Source of the DNA: Methylocystis sp.
GTDB taxonomy: Bacteria; Pseudomonadota; Alphaproteobacteria; Rhizobiales; Beijerinckiaceae
Assembly: GCA_022843405.1 (NCBI GenBank)
Contig: JALHNQ010000016.1
Location: forward strand, 1-63,690
DNA: 63,690 nt
Reading direction: 5' to 3'
How positions within the stretch are numbered: the first letter of the stretch is position 1; every line of letters starts with the position of its first letter. The position numbers and the translations under genes are program-made. The notes beneath the pieces were generated by a model. The model was not told where the DNA came from. It did not search any database and saw only the letters and a program-made list of their open reading frames with translations. Below, in pieces: positions 45,983 to 54,196 of the stretch.

Positions 45983-47215
45983 TCAGGCGGCCTTCTGAAC
46001 GGGCGCGCCGAACATCAATTCGTCGCGCATCGACGAAATATCCGCGCCGGAACGGATGAGATCGAGAAAATCGGCCGCGCCGTTCGTATCTCCGACCAGG
46101 ATCGCGCCGACGAGCCTGTCGCCGCGCATGACAAGCTTGCGATAAATTCCCATGCGCGGGTCCTGGCAGACGATGCGGCGCGAATCGTCATCGCCGAGAT
46201 AGTCGCCGGCCGAGAAAACGCGCACGCCGGACACTTTGAGGTTGGTGGAGACGACACTGCCGCCATAGGACGCGTTCTGTCCCGCAAGCCGCATGGCGAG
46301 AACCCGCCCCTGCTCATAGGCAGGCTCGACGAGGCCATAACAGACTCCGCGATGTTCGGCGCATTCGCCAATGGCGAAAACGCCGGCTTCGCTGGTCTCG
46401 AGACCATCGTCAACGATCGCGCCGCGTCCGACGTCAAGACCCGCCTGTCGCGCGAGGTCGGCGTTGGGCCGAATGCCGACGGCGAAAATCACGACGTCGG
46501 CTGGAATCGTTCGACCGTCGGCGAACTCTACGCCTTCGACGCGGCCAGCGCCGTTGATGCGCGCCGTATTGGCGTTGAGCAGCACGCGCACGCCTTTTTC
46601 TTCAACGAGGCGGCGCAGGATGTCGGCGGCCGCTGCGTCGAGCTGGCGCTCCATCAGCCGATCCATGACATGGGCGAGCGTTACGTCGACGCCGCGCCGC
46701 GCCAGCCCATAGGCCGCCTCGAGTCCAAGAAGACCGCCGCCGATGACGACCGCACGGGCGCCTTTGCCTTCGAGCCGGGAAAGCGCTTCGACATCCTGCA
46801 CGTCGCGAAAGGTATGAACGCCGGGCAGATCGGCGCCTTCGATCGGCAGCCTTACCGCATGCGAACCCGTCGCAAGCACGACTTTCGAATAATCGACGCT
46901 CGCTCCATTATCGAGAACGACGCGCCGGGCGGCGGCGTCTATCTCAACGGCCTTGCAGCCGCTGAGCGCGGAAACGCCCGGGGCGCGCCACCAATGCCGC
47001 GGTTTGAGTTCGATATCGTCGACCGACAAATCTCCGGCGAGCACCGAGGACAGCAGCACGCGATTATAGGCAAGTTGCGGCTCTTCCCCGACTACCAGAA
47101 TGTCGTAGGCGTTCGGCGCGCGGCTTGTCAGCTCCTCGACGAAACGCGTCGCGGCCATGCCGGCGCCGACGACGACGAGCTTTTCGCGACTGTTAGAAAC
47201 TTGCAAACCTGTCAT
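45983..47215 (-). CDS. NirB-like FAD-dependent pyridine-nucleotide reductase
   Basis: 410 residues. The first structural gene behind the leader RNA. Two Rossmann motifs: KLVVVGAGMAATRFVEEL (FAD) and RAVVIGGGLLGLEAAYGLAR (NAD(P)H), with AVGIRPNADLARQAGLD and the acidic FAIGECAEHRG typical of NirB N-terminal halves and rubredoxin reductases. It lacks the [2Fe-2S] and sirohaem domains of a full NirB (about 850 residues), so it is a free-standing reductase that may drive NasA or NirA. A role in reducing the nitrate reductase 2Fe-2S domain is inferred. Confidence 0.9.
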   Translation of the reverse strand: MTGLQVSNSREKLVVVGAGMAATRFVEELTSRAPNAYDILVVGEEPQLAYNRVLLSSVLAGDLSVDDIELKPRHWWRAPGVSALSGCKAVEIDAAARRVVLDNGASVDYSKVVLATGSHAVRLPIEGADLPGVHTFRDVQDVEALSRLEGKGARAVVIGGGLLGLEAAYGLARRGVDVTLAHVMDRLMERQLDAAAADILRRLVEEKGVRVLLNANTARINGAGRVEGVEFADGRTIPADVVIFAVGIRPNADLARQAGLDVGRGAIVDDGLETSEAGVFAIGECAEHRGVCYGLVEPAYEQGRVLAMRLAGQNASYGGSVVSTNLKVSGVRVFSAGDYLGDDDSRRIVCQDPRMGIYRKLVMRGDRLVGAILVGDTNGAADFLDLIRSGADISSMRDELMFGAPVQKAA

Positions 47216-47293
47216 GCGTCGACTCTGCTGAACGGCCGAACGGTCCGGTCACAGGTCGCTTCGCCTAGTCTGCGAGAAACGGGCAAGACGACC

Positions 47294-47323
47294 GAAGCGC
47301 GTCGCAAATTGCGAAATCGCTTC
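47294..47323 (-). terminator. Terminator-like hairpin of the nas leader
   Basis: On the minus strand GAAGCG (47323-47318) pairs with CGCTTC (47299-47294) and the interior TCGCA pairs with TGCGA across ATT. It follows the second hexaloop hairpin and precedes the FAD reductase gene by about 80 bases. No long U-run follows, so termination efficiency is uncertain; the position is the one expected for the NasT-controlled terminator. Confidence 0.55.
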
Positions 47324-47330
47324 TGTGACG

Positions 47331-47378
47331 GAGCCCAGCCTTGGGCTCGTTCCGGCGGACCGGCGGTCGTCGTTGACC
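47331..47378 (-). promoter_or_regulatory. NasT/ANTAR-target leader RNA, two hexaloop hairpins
   Basis: On the minus-strand transcript the first hairpin is GGTC-AACGAC-GACC (47378-47365) and the second is GAGCCC-AAGGCT-GGGCTC (47348-47331). Both have six-base loops with A at loop position 1 and G at position 4, the conserved feature recognised by ANTAR-domain antiterminators. They lie between nasS and the first structural gene, upstream of a terminator-like hairpin. Expected action: with nitrate or nitrite, NasS releases NasT, which binds the paired hexaloops and prevents termination. Confidence 0.88.
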
Positions 47379-47486
47379 AACTGGGTAAGTGCACGATTCG
47401 GGCCAGACGCGCCCAATCGGGTCTCTTGTTGAAAATGCAGGCGTTCAGCGGTCTTCGAGGGCAGCGGGCGGCGCTGTTCGGCGCCA

Positions 47487-47524
47487 AATGCTTAGGCGCG
47501 AGGCGCCTAACGCATGGCGCTTTT
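47487..47524 (-). terminator. Hairpin just after nasS
   Basis: On the minus strand TTAGGCGC and GCGCCTAA pair perfectly across CTC (around 47492-47510), and outer arms CGCCA/TGGCG and TGC/GCA extend the stem. No T-run follows. It may end or stabilise the nasTS part of the transcript. Read-through into the hexaloop leader is still needed unless a separate promoter lies between. Confidence 0.45.
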
Positions 47525-47541
47525 GAACAGGGGTTCGGCGC

Positions 47542-48690
47542 TCACAAACGCTGTCCGATTGCGAAGCCAGCGAGATATTCCCCGTAGCTCCCGCTGTCGA
47601 AAGACGGTCCGGCGAAGGCGGCAATCTCGCGCTGATTATGCGCGCCGCCGACGGCGGCGTCGAACAGATCCGGGCGCAGGACGCCCTTCGCCTTGTCGGC
47701 CATGGCCGGAGAATAGCGCGTCTGCCGCCAGCGGAGCATTTGCGCGTAAATCCATTCGGCCTGGCGCGGATCGGGCCGCATCGCGCCTGCTTCGCCAATG
47801 ATGAGATAGTCGTTTCTCTCGCGCGTCTCTTGACCATTGACGCGCAAACGGCCGGTCAGCACGCGCCGGATGATCTCAGCGTCGACGCCGACATATTCCG
47901 GGCCCGAGAGAATTCGCGAGACCTCCTCCAGGTTTTGCGGCTCATCGACATAGGCGGCGCCTTTGTAGACGGCGCGGATCAGCGCGGCGACGAGATCGGG
48001 GTCGTCGTCGGCGACGCTCTCGCGCAGCGCGAGAACCTTCTCGGGCGCGCGCTTAAAAATCTCGCAGCCGAAATGCAGAATGACGCCGACGCCCGCGTCG
48101 ACCGCGACCGAACTCCATGGCGCGCCGACGCAAAATCCGTCGAGCTGGCCGCGCGCGAGATTTTCCACCATGTAGGGCGGCGGCAGAGCGATTAAGCGCA
48201 GGTCATCGTCAGGATCGACGCCGCCTTCCGCCATCCAGTAACGCAGCTGATAATTATGCATCGAAAACGGGAAGGTCATGCCAAACGTCAGGGGCTCTCG
48301 ACGCTCGACCTGGCGGCGGGCGACGACTTTCGCCAGCGCGCGCGCGCTTTGCGCCGGCTCTCCAACCTCGCCAACCGCAGTCAGTTCCGCATAAAGCGCG
48401 GTGGACACGGCAATCGCATTGCCGTTCATCGCGAGATTGATCGGCGCCGCGAGCGGGACGCGCACATGGCCCAGTCCGAGCGTGGAGGCGACCGCCATCG
48501 GCGCCAGAAGATGCGCCGCATCGAAGCGGCCGATGGCGAGCTTGTCTCTGATATTCGCCCAGGACACTTCGCGGATCAGTTCGACATCGAGTCCTTGCGC
48601 CGCGGCGAAGCCCTTATGCGTCGCAATGAACAGCGCCGCCGCGTCGACAAGCGGAATGAAGCCAATTTTCACCTGCGCTTCGCCGGTCAT
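47542..48690 (-). CDS. nasS: Nitrate sensor NasS (NrtA/CmpA-like, cytoplasmic)
   Basis: 382 residues. Resembles periplasmic nitrate-binding proteins (KIGFIPLVDAAALFIATHKG, QGLDVELIREVSWANIRDKL, AAHLLAPMAVASTLGLG) but has no signal peptide, the mark of cytoplasmic NasS. Without nitrate/nitrite it holds NasT inactive; ligand binding frees NasT. ATGA overlap with nasT (4 bases) indicates stoichiometric production. The leader with two hexaloops follows directly downstream. Confidence 0.93.
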   Translation of the reverse strand: MTGEAQVKIGFIPLVDAAALFIATHKGFAAAQGLDVELIREVSWANIRDKLAIGRFDAAHLLAPMAVASTLGLGHVRVPLAAPINLAMNGNAIAVSTALYAELTAVGEVGEPAQSARALAKVVARRQVERREPLTFGMTFPFSMHNYQLRYWMAEGGVDPDDDLRLIALPPPYMVENLARGQLDGFCVGAPWSSVAVDAGVGVILHFGCEIFKRAPEKVLALRESVADDDPDLVAALIRAVYKGAAYVDEPQNLEEVSRILSGPEYVGVDAEIIRRVLTGRLRVNGQETRERNDYLIIGEAGAMRPDPRQAEWIYAQMLRWRQTRYSPAMADKAKGVLRPDLFDAAVGGAHNQREIAAFAGPSFDSGSYGEYLAGFAIGQRL

Positions 48691-49259
48691 TTGAACATCT
48701 CCGCCGCAGTGATGACCGAGCGCGCGATTTCAATGATCTTCTTGTTTTCGCGCATCGCCGCGCCGCGCATCAGCTTATAGGCCTCTTCTTCGGAGAGACT
48801 CTTCGCCTTCATCAATATGCCTTTGGCGCGTTCGATTGTCTTGCGTTCAGCAAGGTCGGATTTGGCGCGCTCAAGATCGTCCCGAAGCTTGGAGAAGGCC
48901 TCGAAACGGGAGATGCACAGATCGAGGATCGACTTGATGCGCTCCTTTTTCAGTCCGTCGACGATATAGGCTGAGACGCCGGCGTCGACCGAGGCTTGAA
49001 TAGAGGCCGTATCGCTTTGGTCGACAAACATCGCGATCGGCCGGCGCACGGCGCGGCTGACCTGAAACATCTGCTCGAGCGTGTCGCGCGAGGGATTTTC
49101 AAGATCGATCAGGATGACGTCTGGGTCGATGGCGTAGATCTGCTTCAGCAGATTATGCATTTCGTCGATACGCTCGACCTGCGTGAAGCCGGCGTCACGC
49201 AATCCTTCCTGCAGGATCAACGATCGAATGGGACTTTCGTCGACGATGACGATTTTCAA
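48687..49259 (-). CDS. nasT: Antiterminator NasT (receiver-like + ANTAR RNA-binding domain)
   Basis: 190 residues. N-terminal pseudo-receiver (KIVIVDESPIRSLILQ, Asp52 in ILIDLENPSRD) and C-terminal ANTAR domain (ERKTIERAKGILMKAKSLSE to MRENKKIIEIARSV) that binds paired hexaloop RNA hairpins. The linker is a coiled coil (DDLERAKSDLAERKT). First gene of the nas cluster; no histidine kinase is needed in this system. Target hairpins are found at 47331-47378 in the same transcript. Confidence 0.94.
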   Translation of the reverse strand: MKIVIVDESPIRSLILQEGLRDAGFTQVERIDEMHNLLKQIYAIDPDVILIDLENPSRDTLEQMFQVSRAVRRPIAMFVDQSDTASIQASVDAGVSAYIVDGLKKERIKSILDLCISRFEAFSKLRDDLERAKSDLAERKTIERAKGILMKAKSLSEEEAYKLMRGAAMRENKKIIEIARSVITAAEMFK

Positions 49260-49357
49260 TTGCCGGCGTCCGCTGCGCGCATAAGTGGGTCGTGCTTGCC
49301 GGTCGCTGCGTCGCCAGCTGTCAAACTCACGATGCTCGCCCGGTGCAATCCACGCGG

Positions 49358-50581
49358 TTATATCTTGAACCGCAGCGACATGCCCGCCTGCCAGTTTTTC
49401 ATGATCTGGGGACCGTTGAGGTTCTGATAGACAGGCAGACCCGCCTCGATCGCGAGCAGCGTGTTTTCATATCCGACAAATTTGCCGCTGATCGTCGCGC
49501 CGCCGAAGAGCTCGACCCGCTGGCCGCCGTAAAACGCCGGATTTGCCGGCACGGCCGGGCCGCGGATTTCCGGATCGAAGCCGCGTATCTGGCCCTGCGT
49601 CGAAGCGCTCGCGCGAAAGGTGGTCGTCAGTCCCGCCGTCCAGGTGTAGCCGAGCCAGCCGTTGAATTCATGCAGGTCGCCCCAGCGGTAGCCTCCCGAA
49701 GGAGTCGGGCCGAGGGGGAAGCGCAGGCGGTATTCCAGCAGATAGTCCCAGGAATAGTCCAGCGTATTTGGGGCCAGCGGAAAGCGCCCACGGTAGCCGA
49801 GGCCCCAGGACCACGGCCCCAGATAGCCCGCATAGATGACGCCGGGGAGGAAATCGAACGTGCCCGTGCCCGGCTGCATGCCATAGAATCCGCGTACATT
49901 GCGGCGGGTCCCGTCGGGCAGGAGAAAGTCGCTGAACGTCGCCGTGTAGCTGCCGGCGGGGAAGGAGAAGCCAAGAGAGAGCTGGATGCGGTGGACATCG
50001 TCCTGGTAGAGCCGATAGACGCTCGACAAAGTGACGTCGGCAAGGCTCGTCGTGCCCGGCAAACTCCTGCCCAGCGGCATAATGCCGGACGCGCCCCTGA
50101 AAGTTAGGGCGTTGAGATTTTTCTCGACCATGCCGGCCGTGAGAATCACTGAGAGATCTTTCGTGACGCCGTAATTCAGGCCGACAATTTGCGTCGCAAC
50201 CGCGATATTTTGCGGGATGATGCGCACCGTCTGCCGGGGATTGAGAAAGAACGGCACTGTCGTGACGATATATTCGTTCGAGACCGTGCGCGTTCCCATC
50301 TTGATGCCCGACAGATTGGCGAAGACCGGCGTAATGGAGAGAACGAGTTTGCCGGCGGCCGGCATGTCGGCGCCGAATATGCCCATGGGCGCGGGCGGCG
50401 GAGGCGGCGGCGGCGCGGGTTGCGCTGTCGCGGGCTGAGTTTTTATCGAAGGCGCTTCCGCAGCCGCGGGCTTGCGGGGCGCCGCATTCGCGTCGGCCAC
50501 GACAATCGCCGTCGCCATAGCCATCGCCAGCGCGCCTTGCGACCGTCGAACCATCGATCGATGCGATTGTGCCTTCTTCAT
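49358..50581 (-). CDS. Outer-membrane beta-barrel protein, phenol MetA-degradation-like
   Basis: About 407 residues. Signal peptide (to ADANA), then a Pro-rich spacer with a run of seven Pro, then a barrel of alternating aromatic strands: LVLSITPVFANLSG, IQLSLGFSFPAGSYTATF, FLPGVIYAGYLGPWSWGLGY, WDYLLEYRLRFPLGP and the terminal WQAGMSLRFKI (aromatic-Ile C-terminus suited to BAM insertion). This pattern matches the Pfam phenol MetA-degradation (transporter) superfamily, whose members are usually of unknown substrate. Start at 50581 (MKKAQS) with GAGG 7 bases upstream is preferred to 50593. Not part of the nas unit by function. Confidence 0.7.
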   Translation of the reverse strand: MKKAQSHRSMVRRSQGALAMAMATAIVVADANAAPRKPAAAEAPSIKTQPATAQPAPPPPPPPAPMGIFGADMPAAGKLVLSITPVFANLSGIKMGTRTVSNEYIVTTVPFFLNPRQTVRIIPQNIAVATQIVGLNYGVTKDLSVILTAGMVEKNLNALTFRGASGIMPLGRSLPGTTSLADVTLSSVYRLYQDDVHRIQLSLGFSFPAGSYTATFSDFLLPDGTRRNVRGFYGMQPGTGTFDFLPGVIYAGYLGPWSWGLGYRGRFPLAPNTLDYSWDYLLEYRLRFPLGPTPSGGYRWGDLHEFNGWLGYTWTAGLTTTFRASASTQGQIRGFDPEIRGPAVPANPAFYGGQRVELFGGATISGKFVGYENTLLAIEAGLPVYQNLNGPQIMKNWQAGMSLRFKI

Positions 50582-50617
50582 CGCGAACCTCATCTGCGAC
50601 TCGTCCGAGCGCGCCAG

Positions 50618-50672
50618 AAAAACAAAAAGCCGCTGCCTGAACGTCTGCGCGGCAGACGATCAGGACAGCGGC
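50618..50672 (-). terminator. Strong Rho-independent terminator on the minus strand
   Basis: GCCGCTG and CAGCGGC (50629-50635 and 50666-50672), CTGA/TCAG and CGTCTGC/GCAGACG (50642-50648 and 50652-50658) nest into one long hairpin. On the minus strand it is followed by TTTTTGTTTTT (50628-50618). It ends transcripts coming from the right, i.e. from the putative RNA at 50730-50911 and tRNA-Leu. Confidence 0.85.
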
Positions 50673-50729
50673 GATGCTGGGGGGCCCCTCTGTGGACCGT
50701 GACGTCGCGAGCGACGCCTTCGCGACAAG

Positions 50730-50911
50730 AGATGCAATCCGGGCGCCACCTACAGCGAAGCTGTGCGGGGCGATCTCTCGGCTGCGCGCAACTGCCGATT
50801 TGGCAGGGCTTCGCCTTGGCGAACCTGCACATGCGCGCCGTTCACGAGGAACAATTCGCGTAGTGCGCCATGCTTAAGAGGCGGCAGCGAACGCCGAAAA
50901 ATATCGCATCT
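50730..50911 (-). ncRNA. Putative structured RNA (6S-like hairpin)
   Basis: A 182-base stretch whose ends pair: AGATGCGAT (50911-50903) with ATTGCATCT (50738-50730). Inside on the minus strand GGCGC-A-CTAC pairs with GTAG-GTG-GCGCC, GCGCGCA pairs with TGCGCGC, and GCAGG-TTCGC-CAAG-GCGAA-GC-CCTGC forms the apex; ACAGC-TTC-GCTGT makes a side hairpin on the 3' arm. One long hairpin with an internal bubble and side stem is the layout of 6S RNA. A terminator follows at 50618-50672. No protein frame is supported here. 6S identity is a guess; a different regulatory RNA is possible. Confidence 0.45.
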
Positions 50912-51066
50912 TGCCGCCGTCGACGACAATGCGCTTGGATTTGTCGAACGCAGTGGATGTCTGTGTCGGCGCCTCAATATTGACGACAGCAACCGCAATG
51001 GCGCGCAAGGGAGTCGACGGAGGAATGCTGCTCGACGTCGAAGCGATCATTCTACCTTACGAAGGA

Positions 51067-51151
51067 TGGTGCCCAGGAGAGGACTCGAACCTCCACGGCT
51101 TTCACCACTGGTACCTGAAACCAGCGCGTCTACCAATTCCGCCACCTGGGC
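51067..51151 (-). tRNA. tRNA-Leu (anticodon CAG)
   Basis: 85 bases including encoded CCA. Acceptor GCCCAGG pairs with CCTGGGC; D-loop GGCGGAATTGGTAGACGC; anticodon stem CTGGT/ACCAG with loop TTCAGGT, giving anticodon CAG (reads CUG); long variable arm as expected for a class II leucine tRNA; T-arm GGAGGTTCGAGTCCTC is intact. Confidence 0.97.
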
Positions 51152-51339
51152 ATCAAGCGCGTCTCATAGGGGCAGCGGCCGCCGCCTGTCAATGCGCGCC
51201 ATTGTCAGAAGGGCGGGAGACGGCCCGATCTCTCGTGACGGTTTTCTGCCGCATTCCCTTCCTCTCCGAATTTCGATAGAGCGTTTGCGACCCATGCCCG
51301 CCGGCTGCGGCCGGCGCGGCGCAAGCGGAGCGAAACGCG

Positions 51340-52368
51340 ATGATCGGCGACAATAACCAGAGCATTGGCGCGGGACGGGTGGTGACAGTCTTCGGCGGCT
51401 CAGGATTCGTCGGGCGTCATGTCGTGCGCGCGCTGGCGCGCGACGGCTGGCGCGTGCGCGTCGCCTGCCGGCGCCCCGACCTCGCCTTCTATCTCCAACC
51501 GCTCGGCCGCGTCGGCCAGGTGATGGCGGTGCAGGCCAATGTGCGCCATCCAGAATCCGTCGCGGCGGCCCTGCGCGGCGCTTCGGCGGCGGTCAATCTG
51601 ATCGGCATCCTTGCTGAAACCGGCGCGCAGAAATTTTCGACCGTGCAGGCCGGCGGGGCGCGCGCGATCGCCAAAGCCGCGAAGGCGGCCGGCGTCGACA
51701 ATGTCGTGCATATTTCGGCGATCGGCGCCGATCCGCAGTCGCCCTCAGCCTATGGCCGCAGCAAGGCGGAGGGCGAAGCCGCCATGCTTGCGGAAATCCC
51801 TTCAACCGTGATTATGCGGCCATCGGTGATCTTCGGGCCGGAAGACGATTTCTTCAATCGCTTCGCCACCATGGCGCGTTATTTTCCGGTCGTGCCCATC
51901 GTCGGCGCCAATACGAAATTCCAGCCGGTCTATGTCGGCGACGTCGCCGAAGCGGTCGCGGCCGCGCTCGCCGGCCGCGCTACGCCGGGCGCCGTGTATG
52001 AGCTCGGCGGTCCGGAGGCCAAAAGCTTCGCGGACATCATCGACTATGCGCTCAAGGTCGTGCAGCGCGAGCGCGCCGTCCTGAAACTCTCCTTCGGAGT
52101 CGGCAAGCTCATGGCCGTGCTGACGCAAACGCTGACGAAGCTGTCCTTCGGCCTGTTTCCGAAACTCCTGCGCATGACGCGAGATCAGGTCGAGTTGCTC
52201 AAGCGCGACAATGTCGTCAGCGACGCCGCAAAGGCGGAAGGTCGCACGCTCGAAGGACTCGGAATCGCTTTTCCGCAATCGATCGAAGCGATCGTGCCGA
52301 TCTATCTCTATCGCTTTCGCAAGGTCGGGCAGTATCAAACGCAGCGTATGGACGAAGGCCTGTCCTGA
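51340..52368 (+). CDS. Complex I NDUFA9 subunit family protein (NAD(P)-binding)
   Basis: 342 residues. Extended short-chain dehydrogenase fold with VTVFGGSGFVGRHVVRALAR at the N-terminus, then AAVNLIGILAETG, VHISAIGADPQSPSAYGRSK (Tyr-x-x-x-Lys) and IMRPSVIFGPEDDFFNRF; this last block is characteristic of NDUFA9-like proteins. In alphaproteobacteria it is an accessory, nucleotide-binding subunit of NADH:quinone oxidoreductase on the cytoplasmic face. ATG at 51340; paired terminators follow. It is not next to the nuo genes here. Confidence 0.88.
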   Translation: MIGDNNQSIGAGRVVTVFGGSGFVGRHVVRALARDGWRVRVACRRPDLAFYLQPLGRVGQVMAVQANVRHPESVAAALRGASAAVNLIGILAETGAQKFSTVQAGGARAIAKAAKAAGVDNVVHISAIGADPQSPSAYGRSKAEGEAAMLAEIPSTVIMRPSVIFGPEDDFFNRFATMARYFPVVPIVGANTKFQPVYVGDVAEAVAAALAGRATPGAVYELGGPEAKSFADIIDYALKVVQRERAVLKLSFGVGKLMAVLTQTLTKLSFGLFPKLLRMTRDQVELLKRDNVVSDAAKAEGRTLEGLGIAFPQSIEAIVPIYLYRFRKVGQYQTQRMDEGLS

Positions 52369-52404
52369 GCGCTGGCGCGTTGAGCAAAAAAAACTGATCG
52401 AATC

Positions 52405-52435
52405 AAAAAACCCCCGGCTCGCGCCAGGGGTTTTT
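52405..52435. terminator. Bidirectional terminator between converging genes
   Basis: A-run, CCCC(CGG-CTCGCG-CCA)GGGG stem and TTTTT, giving the reverse layout GGGGGTTTTTT on the other strand. It serves the NDUFA9-like gene on plus and the outer-membrane protein gene on minus. Confidence 0.85.
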
Positions 52436-52444
52436 CACTAGACT

Positions 52445-52475
52445 GAAACCGGCCCACTAAGGGCCGGTTTCTTTT
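52445..52475 (+). terminator. Second terminator in tandem
   Basis: GAAACCGGCCC (52445-52455), loop ACTAA and GGGCCGGTTTC (52461-52471), then TTTT. A perfect 11-base stem lying only 9 bases after the first terminator. Confidence 0.85.
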
Positions 52476-52489
52476 GACCGAGTCTTTCG

Positions 52490-54196
52490 TCAGAACAGCG
52501 GCGAAAGGAGGCTGCCGCCGAAGCGATAGGTCAGACCCGCCGAGATGACCACCGGATTGATCGGCAGCGACACCTTGACCGGGATGAAGATCGCTCCCAC
52601 CACAGGCGCCTGGGGGGCGAAAGAGATGACGGTAGAGTGCACCATCGGGTGCAGCCCGATATATTTGAAGTCGACGTTCACGCCCCAATGATCGTTGAGC
52701 ATGTAATCGACGCCAGCCTGTCCGACCACGCCCCAGGACGGGGCGACCGTGGCGTATTGGAAGGTGCTGAGCACTGCGGGAATGCCTAGACCGGCAAGCG
52801 GCGAGCCAGCAGCCATCGGGATGCCCCACACGTCGTTGTTGACGCGGGTGTTCCAGAAGGTCGTGAAGTTCACGCCAACGCCGAGGTAGGGTTGGAAAGC
52901 GCCGAAATTGGTGACGTGATATTGCAGCATGACGGACGGCGGGAACAGCCAGGCGCGCGCGAAGTCGCTAGAGATCGTGCCGGTGCCCTGGATGTGATGC
53001 GGCGCGACGCAGCAAATCGCTTCAATCGCCCAGTTCTTGGTGAGGAAATACGCCGCGTCAAGCATCGGGACGATTGCCGTCGACGTGTTCGTGCTCGCGC
53101 CGGCGATCACGCCATTCGCGCCGGTCAGGCCCGAGAGCGCGCCAATGGAGCCCAACAGTGGATGTCCCGCGCCCGCGTCGAATACCGTGCCATGTCCGTC
53201 CAACGGAATAATGCCGGCAACCTTCAAGCGGACTTGAAACGGCTGATAGCTATCCACGAAAGCCGGGGGCGGTCCCTTGACGGAGGGCAGCGCGCCGCCG
53301 GCGCTCGAAGGCGCTATCGCCGCGAAGGGATCGAAGTGCCAGTTCACGCCCGCACGAACCGTATGAAAGCGGGTCGGCGAGTTCTGCGTCGCTACGAACA
53401 CCGGCGGCGCGCCGAAGAGGAACGCCGGGGCGCCGCCATTGAGCGGAACCGAATTCGCGCGCGTATTGCCGAGATCGACATAGAGGTATTCGGTCTTGAG
53501 CGACCACGCCGGGAACATGGAAGGCGACCATTCGAGGCCGCCGCCCGCCGCCCAGCCGACTCTTGTGTCGTCGTAATAGCCATGGCCGAGCGCGCCTCCG
53601 CCAATGAGCGCTGCGCCCGGAAAGGTGTAATTGTCGGCGAAGCCGGCATTGTGGACGACCTGGCCATAGGCGAAGCCGCCCGTGCCGTAAACCATCAGAT
53701 TGGGCATGGAAGGCAGAGTCAGGCCGACCCGGCCGCGCACCGTGCCGAACCAATCAACCTTCTTCGTCGAATTTACCGACAGCAGATGAGGGCCGATGGC
53801 GTCGGCAATTCCGACCGCGGCGTTGCCGTGGGACCCAATATCGGCGGCCTGGATGTCCGCCTCGGCGCCCAGGACGAGCCACGGGTTGAACTGATAGTTG
53901 TAGCCTAGCTGGCCGCCGCCCACGACGCCTTGCAGATTCTGTCCAGTGGTCCAGGCAGAACCCAACGGCGCCACAGCGAGGGCGCCCGAGCTGACGTAGG
54001 AGAGACCGCCAGTCTCCTGAGAGCTGGCGCCGAAAGCGTAACCAATGTTGACGCCGCCATAGAGACCGGTCCAGGTGAACGCTGGCGGCGGCGGCGCAGG
54101 AGGAGCCTTGTAGTGCGGCAGATCAGCGGCGCTGGCTGCGGCGCCGGCGCCGCCGACCATTAGCGCGGCGATCACGCCGCGAACAAAATATTTCAT
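52490..54196 (-). CDS. Tandem outer-membrane barrel: Omp25-like + OmpW-like fusion
   Basis: 568 residues. Signal peptide to ASA-ADLP. Residues 41-291 are an Omp25/Omp31-like porin domain (TWTGLYGGVNIGYAFG, GYNYQFNPWLVLGAEADI, WFGTVRGRVGLTLPS, WSLKTEYLYVDLG, RAGVNWHF at the end). After a Pro/Ala linker (292-318) a second barrel, OmpW-like, runs to 568: FQVRLKVAGIIPLDGHG, AAYFLTKNWAIEAICCVAP, QYHVTNFGAFQPYLGVGVNF, DYMLNDHWGVNVDFKYI and the C-terminal VISAGLTYRFGGSLLSPLF. Both families normally exist singly with about 200-280 residues. Start 54196 (MKYFVRGVIAALMV) follows GGGGG; extension to 54322 is rejected. A sequencing join is unlikely since the frame is clean across the linker. Confidence 0.85.
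   Translation of the reverse strand: MKYFVRGVIAALMVGGAGAAASAADLPHYKAPPAPPPPAFTWTGLYGGVNIGYAFGASSQETGGLSYVSSGALAVAPLGSAWTTGQNLQGVVGGGQLGYNYQFNPWLVLGAEADIQAADIGSHGNAAVGIADAIGPHLLSVNSTKKVDWFGTVRGRVGLTLPSMPNLMVYGTGGFAYGQVVHNAGFADNYTFPGAALIGGGALGHGYYDDTRVGWAAGGGLEWSPSMFPAWSLKTEYLYVDLGNTRANSVPLNGGAPAFLFGAPPVFVATQNSPTRFHTVRAGVNWHFDPFAAIAPSSAGGALPSVKGPPPAFVDSYQPFQVRLKVAGIIPLDGHGTVFDAGAGHPLLGSIGALSGLTGANGVIAGASTNTSTAIVPMLDAAYFLTKNWAIEAICCVAPHHIQGTGTISSDFARAWLFPPSVMLQYHVTNFGAFQPYLGVGVNFTTFWNTRVNNDVWGIPMAAGSPLAGLGIPAVLSTFQYATVAPSWGVVGQAGVDYMLNDHWGVNVDFKYIGLHPMVHSTVISFAPQAPVVGAIFIPVKVSLPINPVVISAGLTYRFGGSLLSPLF

Noticed and set aside
45983-47215. Full-length NirB or rubredoxin reductase for the FAD enzyme
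   Set aside because: The chain ends at 410 residues without 2Fe-2S or sirohaem domains, and the nas context argues against a rubredoxin partner.
51067-54196. tRNA-Leu as an integration site with a downstream island
   Set aside because: No integrase, no direct repeat of the tRNA 3' end and no change in coding style were seen.
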